DNA of 64,000 nucleotides from Thermohalobaculum xanthum (GTDB taxonomy: Bacteria; Pseudomonadota; Alphaproteobacteria; Rhodobacterales; Rhodobacteraceae), in NCBI RefSeq assembly GCF_016623495.1, contig NZ_JAEHHL010000001.1, positions 558,001-622,000 of the forward strand, given 5' to 3'. Shown one piece after another: positions 34,101-42,579 of this stretch (the stretch's first letter is position 1; each line of letters opens with the position of its first letter). The position numbers and the translations under genes were made by a program. The notes beneath the pieces are model-generated. The model did not search any database and had not been told where the DNA came from. It saw only the letters and a list, made by a program, of their open reading frames with translations.

Positions 34101-35131
34101 GCCACCGGACGATCCTGATCGAGACCCACGCGCATGACGGGCGCACGCGCGCCGCGCTCGTGGTGGATGGCCGTCTCGAGGATCTGCTGATCGACCCGCC
34201 GGGCGACGCCGCCGCACCGCGCCCGGGCGAGATCTACCGCGCCCGGGTCGACCGGCTCGTGCCGAACGCGGGCGGCGCCTTCATGCGCCTCGACCGCGGG
34301 CGCCAGGGCTACCTGCGCGAGGCGCGCGGCCTGCGCGAGGGCCAGCGCCTGCTGGTGATGGCGACGGGGCACGCCGAGCCCCACAAGGCCACCCCGGTGA
34401 CGCAGCGCCTGCTGTTCAAGGCGCGCCACGCGATCCTGACCCCCGGCGCGCCCGGCATCAATGTCTCGCGCCAGATCCGCGACGAGGACGAGCGCGCGCG
34501 CCTCACGGCCGTCGCAACCGAGGCGCTGGGCGAGGCGGGTGACACCGGGCTCATCCTGCGCAGCCTCGCCGCGGGCGCCGAGCCGGACGCGATCCGTGCC
34601 GACATCGCGGCACTGCGTGCGCTCGCGGCCGACGCCGCCGAGACCGCCGAGGGGCCGGTGCCCGGCACCGCCGCCAGCGCACGCCGGACCGCCCTATCCG
34701 AGTGGGAAGGCCGGGTCGAGGAAGGCGCCGGGCTCTTCGAGCGCGAGGGCGTGCTCGACGAGATCGACCGGCTGCTGCAGCCGCAGGCCAATCTTGCCTC
34801 GGGCGCATGGATGACCATCGAGCCCACCGCCGCCCTCGTTGCCGTCGACATCAATACCGGCGGCGACTTCAGCGCGGCGGCCGGGCTCAAGGCAAATCTC
34901 GACGCCGCGCGCGACCTGCCCCGGCAGCTGCGCCTGCGCGGGCTCGGCGGTCAGATCGTCGTCGACTTCGCGCCGATGCCGAAGAAAGACCGGAAACGCA
35001 TTGAAGACACGCTGAAATCCGCCTTCCGTCGCGACCCGATCGAAACCTCGCTCGCGGGCTGGACAGGGATGGGCCTCTTCGAGATCCAGCGCAAGCGCGA
35101 ACGCCAGCCGCTCGCCGAGGTCGCGGACTGA
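34097..35131 (+). CDS. rng: Ribonuclease E/G family protein (short form)
   Basis: A 344-residue protein with the S1-like region (GEIYRARVDRLVPNAGGAFM) and the catalytic DNase-I-like part, magnesium Asp in LVAVDINTGGDFS and IVVDFAPMPKKDR. It ends soon after, without the zinc-link and small domain of the ~490-residue E. coli RNase G, as is usual for this alphaproteobacterial gene. In related genomes yacG follows directly; here an RND pump intervenes. Confidence 0.88.
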   Translation: MSHRTILIETHAHDGRTRAALVVDGRLEDLLIDPPGDAAAPRPGEIYRARVDRLVPNAGGAFMRLDRGRQGYLREARGLREGQRLLVMATGHAEPHKATPVTQRLLFKARHAILTPGAPGINVSRQIRDEDERARLTAVATEALGEAGDTGLILRSLAAGAEPDAIRADIAALRALAADAAETAEGPVPGTAASARRTALSEWEGRVEEGAGLFEREGVLDEIDRLLQPQANLASGAWMTIEPTAALVAVDINTGGDFSAAAGLKANLDAARDLPRQLRLRGLGGQIVVDFAPMPKKDRKRIEDTLKSAFRRDPIETSLAGWTGMGLFEIQRKRERQPLAEVAD

Positions 35132-35289
35132 GCGCATCGCCCGCTCCGGCCCCGCGCCGGGCGGCCGCCGCAGTCTGGGAATGGGCCGATGCCTGCATGA
35201 CACGCGCCATCAGAAACGGCGCGATTTCACCCCTGGCCCCGGTGCGGATCTTTTCTAATTTCCGTTGAATTTCAAGTTGATATGATCAC

Positions 35290-35303
35290 TTTCACGCGTG
35301 AAA
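35290..35303. repeat. 14-bp palindrome in an AT-rich gap
   Basis: TTTCACGCGTGAAA is perfectly symmetric. It lies between rng and the end of the RND operon in a stretch (about 35249-35305) visibly richer in A and T than the neighbouring DNA. It could be an operator, a terminator core or a junction scar; nothing in sequence decides. The rest of the 35132-35325 gap shows no gene. Confidence 0.4.
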
Positions 35304-35325
35304 ACGTGCCCGGGCCAAGGCGATC

Positions 35326-38300
35326 CTACACGCCCTCGGCCGGCTCTGCCCCGCGCGCCCGCGGCTGCGAAGACGGGTGCACCAGCCCGCGCAGATCCTC
35401 GAGGATCATGTAGAGCGCGGGAATGAGGAAGAGCACGATCGTCGTGGCAAAGACGATGCCATAGCCCAGCGACACCGCCATCGGGATCAGGAACTGCGCC
35501 TGGCGCGAGGTCTCGAAGATCATCGGCGCGAGCCCTCCGAAGGTCGTCAGCGTCGTCAGCAGGATCGGCCGGAACCGCCGCATCCCCGCGCGCCACATCG
35601 CGTCGAAGGGCTCGGCCCCCGAGGCCCGCAGCTTGTTCGCGTAGTCGATCATCACCAGCGCCGCGTTGATGACGACGCCCGACAGCGCGATGATCCCGAA
35701 GACCGAGATGATCGACAGCGATATCCCCATGATCAGGTGCCCCGCGATGGCCCCGGCGAAGCCGAAGGGGATCGCCGTCATCACGATCGCGGGCTGGACG
35801 TAGGACCGGAACGGGATCGCGAGGCAGACATAGATCATCACCAGCGCCACGCTCATCGACAGCGCGAAGCTGCCCATCACCTCCGCCTGCGTGTCCTGCC
35901 GCCCGGCAAGCTGCCAGCCCAGCCCCGGGAAGTCGCGCTGCAGCGCCGGCAGGATCTCGGTGGTCGCGGCGGCGACGATGCGGATCGTCTCCTCGGTCGG
36001 CTCGACATTGGCGCTCACCCAGACCACGCGCCTGCCGTTCTCGCGGTTGATGATGCTGTCCGCCCTGCCCCGCTCGACCGTGGCAACCTCGTAGAGCGGA
36101 GCCTCCGAACCATCGGGGCCGATCAGGATCAAGGTCTCGACGTCGTGCTCGGACCGTCGTTCCTCGGCGGGCAGGCGGACCCGGACAGTGATCTCGTTGC
36201 GGCCATCCTGCTGGCGAAGCGCTTCGAGGCCCAGGAAGGCGGCCCGGACCTGTGCTGCCACGGACTCGGCGGTAAACCCCGCAGCGCGCCCGGCCTCGGT
36301 CAGTCGGAAGGCCAACTCGGTCTTGCCCGGCGTGAATCCGTCCTCGGCATCGCGAATCGCTCCGAACTCCTCGAGCCGTGCCTTGAACGCCGCCGCCGCG
36401 CCCGCCAGCGTGTCGACATCCGTATGCGCCAGCTGGAACTCGATGCCCGACTGGCCGCCGGGACCGCCGAAGCTCGACTCGAAACGCATCGAGCGGGCGG
36501 CCGGGATCTCGCCCGCGGCCTCGCGCCAGAGCGACGCAACCTCGGCGGTTGGCAGCGGCCGAACGCCGGGAGGCTGGAGATAGATCCGAAGATCGATCCG
36601 CGCGCCGTTGACCAGGGCCGAGATACCCGTCGCGAGATCCTCGCCGCCATGCGCCGCGACAACCTCGTGCGCCGCCGCGACCATGCGGTCACGCACCGCC
36701 AGCGTCGTCTCGAAGGGCGCGTCGACCGGCATCGTCACCGACGCGCTCGCATAGTCCCGCGGCACCGAGGGGAACAGCCCGAAGCCCATGCGCCCCGACA
36801 TCGGCCAGGCGATGGCGATGGCCAGGACGCCGGCCATCAGCGCCACGGTGGTATAACGCCAGCCCATCGCGACGCGCAGGAGTGGCCCGTAGACCCGCTC
36901 GACGAACGACGCGAGCAGCCCCGAGAAGGTCATCTGGATGCGCGCCCCGATCCCCGGCCGCCGGCTGGGGTCGCGGCGTGCCACCCCGGCCAGATGCGCG
37001 GGCAGGACGAACAGCGCCTCGATCCAGCTCAGCAGGAATGCGCTGGCCACCACCAGCGGGATCACCAGCCAGAACTTCCCGAAGGCCCCCGGCACCAGGG
37101 CGAGTGGAAGGAAAGCGATGATGTTGGTGATGATCGAGAAGGCCAGCGGCACCGCGATGTCGCGCGCGCCCTGGATCGCCGCGTCGATCCGGCTCATGCC
37201 GCGTTGCAGGTACTCGAAGATGTTCTCGCCCACCACGATCGCGTCGTCGACCACGATCCCCAGCGCCAGGATGAAGGCGAACATCGAGACCATGTTGATC
37301 GAGACGTCGAGCACCGGCAGGAAGATCAGCGTGCCGAGAAACGCTGTGGGGATTCCCATGGCGACCCAGAACGCGAGCTTGAACTCGAGGAATAGGCTCA
37401 GCACCAGCAGCACCAGCAGCAGCCCCATGAAGCCGTTCTTGATCAGCAGCTCCATGCGCGCGCGGTAGATGTCGCTGTCGTCATCCACGATCGCCGCGTC
37501 GATCCCCGCCGGCAGCGCCGCCATCGCTTCGGGCAATGCGCGCTGGACCGCGTCCGAGACCCCGATCGGCGTCTCCTCGCCCACGCGGTATACATCGACC
37601 CGGATCGAGCGCTTGCCGTTGTAGCTCGACGCGAGATCGGCGTCCGCGAAGCCGTGCCTGATGCGCGCGACGTCACCCAGGCGCAGCACGGTCCCACGCG
37701 GGTCCGCGATCAGGGGGATCTCGGCGAACTCCGACGGGAGATCGCGCCGATCGGCCACGCGCAGCAGGATATCGCCGCCTGCCGTCTCGACCGTGCCGCC
37801 GGACCGGTCGAGCGCCGCGCGGCGAATGGTGGTCCCGACATCAAGCAGGGTAAGCCCGTAGGCCCGCAGGGCGGCACGGGGCACCAGCACCTCGATCTCG
37901 AGATCCCGTGCACCCGAAAGCTCGACCTGGCTGATCTCAGGCTCGTCGAGCAGGCGGTTGCGCACCATCTCGGCCGCCATCCGCAGAGACCGCTCGTCGA
38001 CCTCGCCATAGAGCTGGATCTCGACGACGTTCCGTTTTCGGATATCGAGACTGACGGTCGGCTCCTCGGCATCTTCGGGAAAGGTGGTGATCCGGTCCAC
38101 CGCCTGGCGAACATCGTCATAGACCAGCCTGCGATCCCGATCGGTCCCGAGCTCGGCCACGACCTTGGCAAGGCTCTCGCTGGCCGTCGCAGTGAGCGTG
38201 TCGATGCCCTGGATCGAGCGAAGCTCTTCCTCGATCGCGAGAATGACCCCCTCCTCGACCTCCTGTGGAGTCGCACCCGGCAAGGGCACGCGGATGGTGA

Positions 38301-38454
38301 TCGTGTCGGTCTCGTACGAAGGAAAGACCTCCTGCCGGATCAGCGTCGTGAAGCCGAGCCCGCCAAGGATCAGGAACAGCATGAGCAGGTTCGGCGCCAC
38401 GGCATGGCGCGCCATCCACGCGATCGGCCCCGACTGTCGCAGCCGGGTGTTCAC
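35326..38454 (-). CDS. RND efflux transporter permease (AcrB/MdtB-like)
   Basis: A 1042-residue inner-membrane pump of the hydrophobe/amphiphile RND family with two six-helix blocks and large periplasmic loops. The proton-relay pair Asp403-Asp404 is present in helix 4 (LALGIVVDDAIVVGENIFE). The end of the second block reads FGIIALSGVVINAALVMIDYANK, typical of the family. GTG start at 38454 overlaps the membrane fusion protein stop (GTGA). No outer-membrane factor or regulator gene adjoins. Substrate unknown; a metal-type pump is unlikely given the helix-4 motif. Confidence 0.93.
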   Translation of the reverse strand: MNTRLRQSGPIAWMARHAVAPNLLMLFLILGGLGFTTLIRQEVFPSYETDTITIRVPLPGATPQEVEEGVILAIEEELRSIQGIDTLTATASESLAKVVAELGTDRDRRLVYDDVRQAVDRITTFPEDAEEPTVSLDIRKRNVVEIQLYGEVDERSLRMAAEMVRNRLLDEPEISQVELSGARDLEIEVLVPRAALRAYGLTLLDVGTTIRRAALDRSGGTVETAGGDILLRVADRRDLPSEFAEIPLIADPRGTVLRLGDVARIRHGFADADLASSYNGKRSIRVDVYRVGEETPIGVSDAVQRALPEAMAALPAGIDAAIVDDDSDIYRARMELLIKNGFMGLLLVLLVLSLFLEFKLAFWVAMGIPTAFLGTLIFLPVLDVSINMVSMFAFILALGIVVDDAIVVGENIFEYLQRGMSRIDAAIQGARDIAVPLAFSIITNIIAFLPLALVPGAFGKFWLVIPLVVASAFLLSWIEALFVLPAHLAGVARRDPSRRPGIGARIQMTFSGLLASFVERVYGPLLRVAMGWRYTTVALMAGVLAIAIAWPMSGRMGFGLFPSVPRDYASASVTMPVDAPFETTLAVRDRMVAAAHEVVAAHGGEDLATGISALVNGARIDLRIYLQPPGVRPLPTAEVASLWREAAGEIPAARSMRFESSFGGPGGQSGIEFQLAHTDVDTLAGAAAAFKARLEEFGAIRDAEDGFTPGKTELAFRLTEAGRAAGFTAESVAAQVRAAFLGLEALRQQDGRNEITVRVRLPAEERRSEHDVETLILIGPDGSEAPLYEVATVERGRADSIINRENGRRVVWVSANVEPTEETIRIVAAATTEILPALQRDFPGLGWQLAGRQDTQAEVMGSFALSMSVALVMIYVCLAIPFRSYVQPAIVMTAIPFGFAGAIAGHLIMGISLSIISVFGIIALSGVVINAALVMIDYANKLRASGAEPFDAMWRAGMRRFRPILLTTLTTFGGLAPMIFETSRQAQFLIPMAVSLGYGIVFATTIVLFLIPALYMILEDLRGLVHPSSQPRARGAEPAEGV

Positions 38455-39743
38455 CGCGTCGTCCCGCCCGAGCGGCTCGCGTCGGCGGTGCTTGGCGCCT
38501 CGCTGGCGGGCAGGCGCAACGCCATGCCGTTCGAGACGCTGGCCAGAACCGTGGTCACGACCCGCTCGCCGGGCGCCAGCCCGTCCGAGATCAGCACTTC
38601 GCGCGCGCCGCGCCAGGCGATCACGACCGGCCGGATGTCAAGCCGGTCGTCCGGTGTCATCACCCAGACCGTGTCGCCATCGCGCACGGCAGCCCGCGGC
38701 AGCGTCACGGCGCCAGGCACCGCGCGCGCCTGCATCGAGGCGCGCAGGAAACTTCCGAGAAGGAGCGGCGGCTTGCCTTCATTCTCGGGCGTTCGCGCCA
38801 TCGGGTCGCCAACCTCGGCGATCACCTCGGCCATGCGCGCGGCGGGGTTCAGACGGGGCGACACGCGCAGGACGCGGCCGGTGCGGAAGGCGCCTTCCGG
38901 CCAGACGCCGGGCTGGGTGAAGCGGACCTCCGCCCCCTCGGCAAGGTCGAGCCAGGCAAGCGCCGAGAGCGGCACCGCGAGCCGCACCTCGAAGCGGTCG
39001 ACCGGGACGAGGGTCGCGATCTCGGTCCCCGCGGTCAGGTAGCTTCCCTGCGCGACATCGGCGGAATCGACGAGGGCATCGAAGGGGGCCGTAATCCGGG
39101 TGCGGGCGAGGTCGAGCGCGGCGCGCTCGAGCGCCGCCTCGGCCGCCTCGCGCTCGGCACGAAGTTCGGCCATCTGGGGCTCTCGCAGGATCAGCGCCCG
39201 CTGCTCGTCGGTCAGGGATGCGCGGCCGGGAAGCCGCCCAAGATCGAGCGCGGCGCGGGCGCCCTGCCCCCGCTCGATCGCGATGCGGGCGTCGATCTGC
39301 CTGATTGCGGCCTCGGCTCCAGCCACCGCCTGGCGCGCCGTGCGGTCGTCTATACCGACCAGCAACTCGCCCGCGGCAACCTCGCCGCCCGTGATGAGAT
39401 CGGGATTAAGGTCAATGACGAGGCCGCTGACCTCGGGACGCAGATTGAGCACGCGCGGCGCCGCCACGTCGCCCCAGACATCGAGCATGGGCCCCTCGGC
39501 CGCCGGCGCCGCCTCGACGACCTCGACAAGCCGGGCGAGACGCGGCCGATCGCGGCGATCGGCCACCGGAGCCGTGTCGATGATCTGGTACGCCACCCAA
39601 CCCGCGGCTGCGAGCAGCACGAGAGGCACCACGGTCTTGAGCACAGCGGCAAGGATGCGGCGCCACAGAGACACGCGAGGCGCCAAGGGAATTCGTGTCC
39701 CGGCGGGCTGGGTCGGAATCTCGATGGGCTCGATCCGTGTCAT
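38451..39743 (-). CDS. RND efflux periplasmic adaptor (membrane fusion protein)
   Basis: A 430-residue adaptor: one N-terminal helix (about residues 35-52), lipoyl halves ([20 protein letters not shown] and [20 protein letters not shown]) around a helical hairpin, then a beta-barrel region ([13 protein letters not shown]). It links the pump to an outer-membrane channel. ATG 39743 is chosen by family length; the frame is open upstream to 40160 but there it lies antisense to yacG. Diverges from yacG over 134 bp. Confidence 0.88.
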   Translation of the reverse strand: MTRIEPIEIPTQPAGTRIPLAPRVSLWRRILAAVLKTVVPLVLLAAAGWVAYQIIDTAPVADRRDRPRLARLVEVVEAAPAAEGPMLDVWGDVAAPRVLNLRPEVSGLVIDLNPDLITGGEVAAGELLVGIDDRTARQAVAGAEAAIRQIDARIAIERGQGARAALDLGRLPGRASLTDEQRALILREPQMAELRAEREAAEAALERAALDLARTRITAPFDALVDSADVAQGSYLTAGTEIATLVPVDRFEVRLAVPLSALAWLDLAEGAEVRFTQPGVWPEGAFRTGRVLRVSPRLNPAARMAEVIAEVGDPMARTPENEGKPPLLLGSFLRASMQARAVPGAVTLPRAAVRDGDTVWVMTPDDRLDIRPVVIAWRGAREVLISDGLAPGERVVTTVLASVSNGMALRLPASEAPSTADASRSGGTTR

Positions 39744-39877
39744 TTCATCTTCGCACGCAACTTGAACGGCTTTCCGGCGCCATCGGGCACCGCACACCCA
39801 AGTATTCCCTGATCGGCCCGACATTGATAGACCGGGCACGAAGTCGCGCGGCCGCCACGGCCAGGAGAAGAGAGCAG

Positions 39878-40108
39878 ATGAACGACAAGTCAATGGCCGC
39901 AGCGAAAGGGACAGCGGGTCGCTGCCCCGTCTGCGGCGCGGCGACAGAAAAGCGCTGGCGTCCCTTCTGCTCCAGACGCTGCGCGGATGTCGATCTCGGG
40001 CGCTGGCTGAAAGGCAGCTACGCCATCCCCGGAGAGCCGCTCGAAACGGAAGGCGCCGAGCGCGACAGCATCGCCTCGTCCCCCCCGGAGGGCGAGGAAG
40101 ATCGCTGA
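39878..40108 (+). CDS. yacG: DNA gyrase inhibitor YacG (zinc protein)
   Basis: A 76-residue protein with the zinc knuckle CPVCGAAT...[15 protein letters not shown] (Cys pairs C-x2-C and C-x3-C) and the following INLKRWLD-like [13 protein letters not shown]. YacG binds GyrB and inhibits gyrase in E. coli. AGGAG precedes ATG 39878. Its expected partner rng lies 4.7 kb upstream, separated by the RND genes. Confidence 0.93.
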   Translation: MNDKSMAAAKGTAGRCPVCGAATEKRWRPFCSRRCADVDLGRWLKGSYAIPGEPLETEGAERDSIASSPPEGEEDR

Positions 40109-40163
40109 GCCGCCTCTCGTCCCCACCGCATATGGCGCGTGGCGCACGGCGACAGATCACGGC

Positions 40164-40607
40164 TCAGGATTCTCCGGCCGTCACATGCAGTCTGTCAGAT
40201 GCCAAAGTTGATGCGGTCGGCGCCGGCGGTGTCTCGGCCCGGCGATCGGCAAGCGCCCGGGCCTCGCGCTGCTGTGCCGTCTGAAGGTCGCGCGCTGCAT
40301 CCTCCCGCGCCTGCTCGATCGCGAGGTCCCGGCACAGCGCGGCGATCGGCGCCAGCGCCGCGTCGCGGGCTTCGCGTGCCGCTTCGCGGCGCTCAAGAAG
40401 CGCCATCTGCCAGATTGCCAGCCTTCCCGCATCCTCCGGGGTGCGAGCGGGCTCGAGCGCGGAAAGCCGCGCGTCGAGTGCAGCAATCGCTTCCTCGGCG
40501 TCCTTGACCGCCTTGCGCGCCTCGGCCAGGCGCGCCTCTGCGCGCATGCGCCGTGCCGTTTGCGCCCGGATCACGGCACCGAGCGCATCCCCGGCCCCGC
40601 TGCTCAT
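40164..40607 (-). CDS. Coiled-coil protein of the flagellar cluster, possibly FliJ-like
   Basis: A 147-residue protein, Ala/Arg/Glu-rich and helical nearly throughout (ARLAEARKAVKDAEEAIAAL), without membrane helix or signal. It follows flhB by 61 bp on the same strand. Size and coiled coil fit FliJ, the ATPase-export gate linker, but no sequence motif proves it, and fliI is 6.5 kb away. Last gene of the leftward export operon. Confidence 0.6.
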   Translation of the reverse strand: MSSGAGDALGAVIRAQTARRMRAEARLAEARKAVKDAEEAIAALDARLSALEPARTPEDAGRLAIWQMALLERREAAREARDAALAPIAALCRDLAIEQAREDAARDLQTAQQREARALADRRAETPPAPTASTLASDRLHVTAGES

Positions 40608-40668
40608 GGCCGCCCCTCGGAAACTGCGGCGCCGAAACCGCATACCCGCCCTGTCCGCTGCATGTTCG

Positions 40669-41802
40669 CTACCATCCGCCCTGCCCCATGTCGGACGCGT
40701 GTCGCCACTCGTCGGCGCCTCCCTCGCGACGCCGGCGGCGCATCTCGTCGGCGAAGACGATGGCCGCAGCGACGGCGCGGAAATGCTCCGGACGGATCTC
40801 CTCCCCGACCGCGACCGCGGCGTGGAGCGCCCTCGCAGTCGGCGGATCAGGATGGATCGGCACCCCCGCCTGCGCGGCGCGCTCGCGGATCCGCGCCGCG
40901 ATCTCGTCGACGCCCTTGGCGATGCAGACCGGCGCGGCACCCGGCGCCCGCGACCAGTGCAGGGCCACCGCGTAGTGCGTGGGATTGGTGAGGACGACAT
41001 CGGCCCTGGGCACATCGGCCAGCATCCTGTTGGTCGCGATCTCGCGCGCCCTCTGGCGGCGCGTTCCACGCATGTGGGGATCGCCCTCGCTTTCCTTGCT
41101 CTCCTCCTTCAGCTGATCGTGGGTCATCCGAAGCTGCGACAGGTGCCGGTGCTGCTGCCAGATCATGTCGGCGAGCCCGACCACGACCGCCACGATCGTC
41201 ACGCCCGTGAGGACGGACCACAGCTGCGCCTCGAGCAGCTGCCCCATCAGGCGCGCCTCGATGCGCGCGTAGCCGGCGATCCGCCGTGCCTCGTCCGCGA
41301 GGGCAAGCCAGAGCACGGTGGCGACGGCCGACAGCTTGACCACGCTCTTGGCGAACTCGACCAGACCGTGGACGCCGTATTTCTGCCGGGCATTGGCAAG
41401 CGGAGAGATGCGCGACAGCTTTGGCGCAATCTTCTTTGGCGCAAACACGATGCGGCGCAGGCCGATCAGCGCGGCCAGGACCAGGGCGCCCGGAAGCAGC
41501 AGAAACGGCGATGCGGCAACGGCCACGTCGCCGCTCAGCTGCATCACGAGGTTCGCGCCTCCACCACCGAAAGCCCGTCGGGCGAAACCGCCGGGATCGG
41601 AGAGAAGCTGCAGCAGGGTCTCGCCCAGCGCCGTCGCCGCCCATCCGGTCGCGAGCGTCATGGCCGCCGCGAAGCCCATATAGACCAGCGCAGCCTGGGC
41701 GTCCTGCGACTGGGCTAGATCGCCGGCCTCGCGCGCCCGCTCGATCCGGCGCTGGCTCGCGTCGTGGCTTTTCTCCTGGGCGTTGTCGTCGTCTGCGCTC
41801 AT
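40669..41802 (-). CDS. flhB: Flagellar export switch protein FlhB
   Basis: A 377-residue protein with four membrane helices and a cytoplasmic domain holding the self-cleaving NPTH motif at 273-276 (VVLTNPTHYAVALHW). FlhB switches export from rod-hook to filament substrates. The C-terminus is longer and Arg-rich. ATG 41802 overlaps the fliR stop by 4 bases. Confidence 0.95.
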   Translation of the reverse strand: MSADDDNAQEKSHDASQRRIERAREAGDLAQSQDAQAALVYMGFAAAMTLATGWAATALGETLLQLLSDPGGFARRAFGGGGANLVMQLSGDVAVAASPFLLLPGALVLAALIGLRRIVFAPKKIAPKLSRISPLANARQKYGVHGLVEFAKSVVKLSAVATVLWLALADEARRIAGYARIEARLMGQLLEAQLWSVLTGVTIVAVVVGLADMIWQQHRHLSQLRMTHDQLKEESKESEGDPHMRGTRRQRAREIATNRMLADVPRADVVLTNPTHYAVALHWSRAPGAAPVCIAKGVDEIAARIRERAAQAGVPIHPDPPTARALHAAVAVGEEIRPEHFRAVAAAIVFADEMRRRRREGGADEWRHASDMGQGGW

Positions 41803-42578
41803 GGCCTCGCGCTCAATGGCGCCGCGAACACGAGGGCGGCAACGTCGAGCCAGCGCCCGAAAAGTTCGGGCAAGGCCAGCCACAGGACCGCGAGACCGAG
41901 GGCCACGATCAGCGGCGCGCCGACCAGGGCGACCAGAAGTTGCGGCATCGCACGGCTGAGAGCACCAAGCGCGAGGTTGTAGGCAAACCCCACGGCGACG
42001 AAGGGAAGCGCGAGCGAGAGCCCCAGCGCGAACGTGCCGCCGACCCGCGCGACGCCCCAAGACGCGAGATCGTCCCCCGATGGCGCCAGGCCGTAGGGTA
42101 GCACGACGTAGAGCTCGGCCAGTCCCGCGACCAGTGCGACATGCATGCCCGCAGCCATTGCGAGCGCAATGCCACCCAGCATCAGGAATGTCGCGATGCT
42201 CGGCTCCGACTCCGCCGTGACGCCCCCGAAGAGCTGTGCGATACCGACACTCTGGGCCGCCACCGCCCCTGCGATTTGCAATGCGATCACGAGGAGCCTG
42301 AACGCCACTCCGATCACGAGGCCCGCTGCCGCTTCCGCCGCCAGCAACGCGGCGAGGCCGAGCGGCGTTCGCGGAGGAGGCCCGGCGACATCATGCACGA
42401 GCGGCGCGACAACGAGCGTGAGACCCAGCGCGAGGCCCAGCTTCACCTTGGGGGGCACGACCCGCTCGCCCATGCCGGGCAGGACGGCGATCGCGGCCGC
42501 GATCCGCGCGAAGACCCCGGCATGCAGAAGCACGAGGTCCGCGAGTCCGGCAAGGATCGGGGCATCGGCGCCTTCCAT
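41799..42578 (-). CDS. fliR: Flagellar export protein FliR
   Basis: A 259-residue protein with about six hydrophobic segments, FliR-like: GVFARIAAAIAVLPGMGE near the start, then QIAGAVAAQSVGIAQLFGG. It is part of the FliPQR export pore. ATG 42578 lies just beyond the flhA stop (1-base gap). Coupled to flhB. Confidence 0.92.
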   Translation of the reverse strand: MEGADAPILAGLADLVLLHAGVFARIAAAIAVLPGMGERVVPPKVKLGLALGLTLVVAPLVHDVAGPPPRTPLGLAALLAAEAAAGLVIGVAFRLLVIALQIAGAVAAQSVGIAQLFGGVTAESEPSIATFLMLGGIALAMAAGMHVALVAGLAELYVVLPYGLAPSGDDLASWGVARVGGTFALGLSLALPFVAVGFAYNLALGALSRAMPQLLVALVGAPLIVALGLAVLWLALPELFGRWLDVAALVFAAPLSARP

Positions 42579-42579
42579 C

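Noticed and set aside
33250-35131. Broken RNase G because only 344 residues
   Set aside because: Catalytic residues are intact and short forms are normal for this gene in alphaproteobacteria, so it is not annotated as truncated.
35377-37395. 672-codon plus-strand frame over the RND pump
   Set aside because: Arg/His/Asp-rich mirror of the pump coding sequence; the pump frame carries every family motif.
40106-40166. TGAGCCG/CGGCTCA inverted repeat at the yacG end
   Set aside because: Loop of nearly 50 bases and only 7 bp of pairing, coinciding with stop codons of two convergent genes; likely chance.
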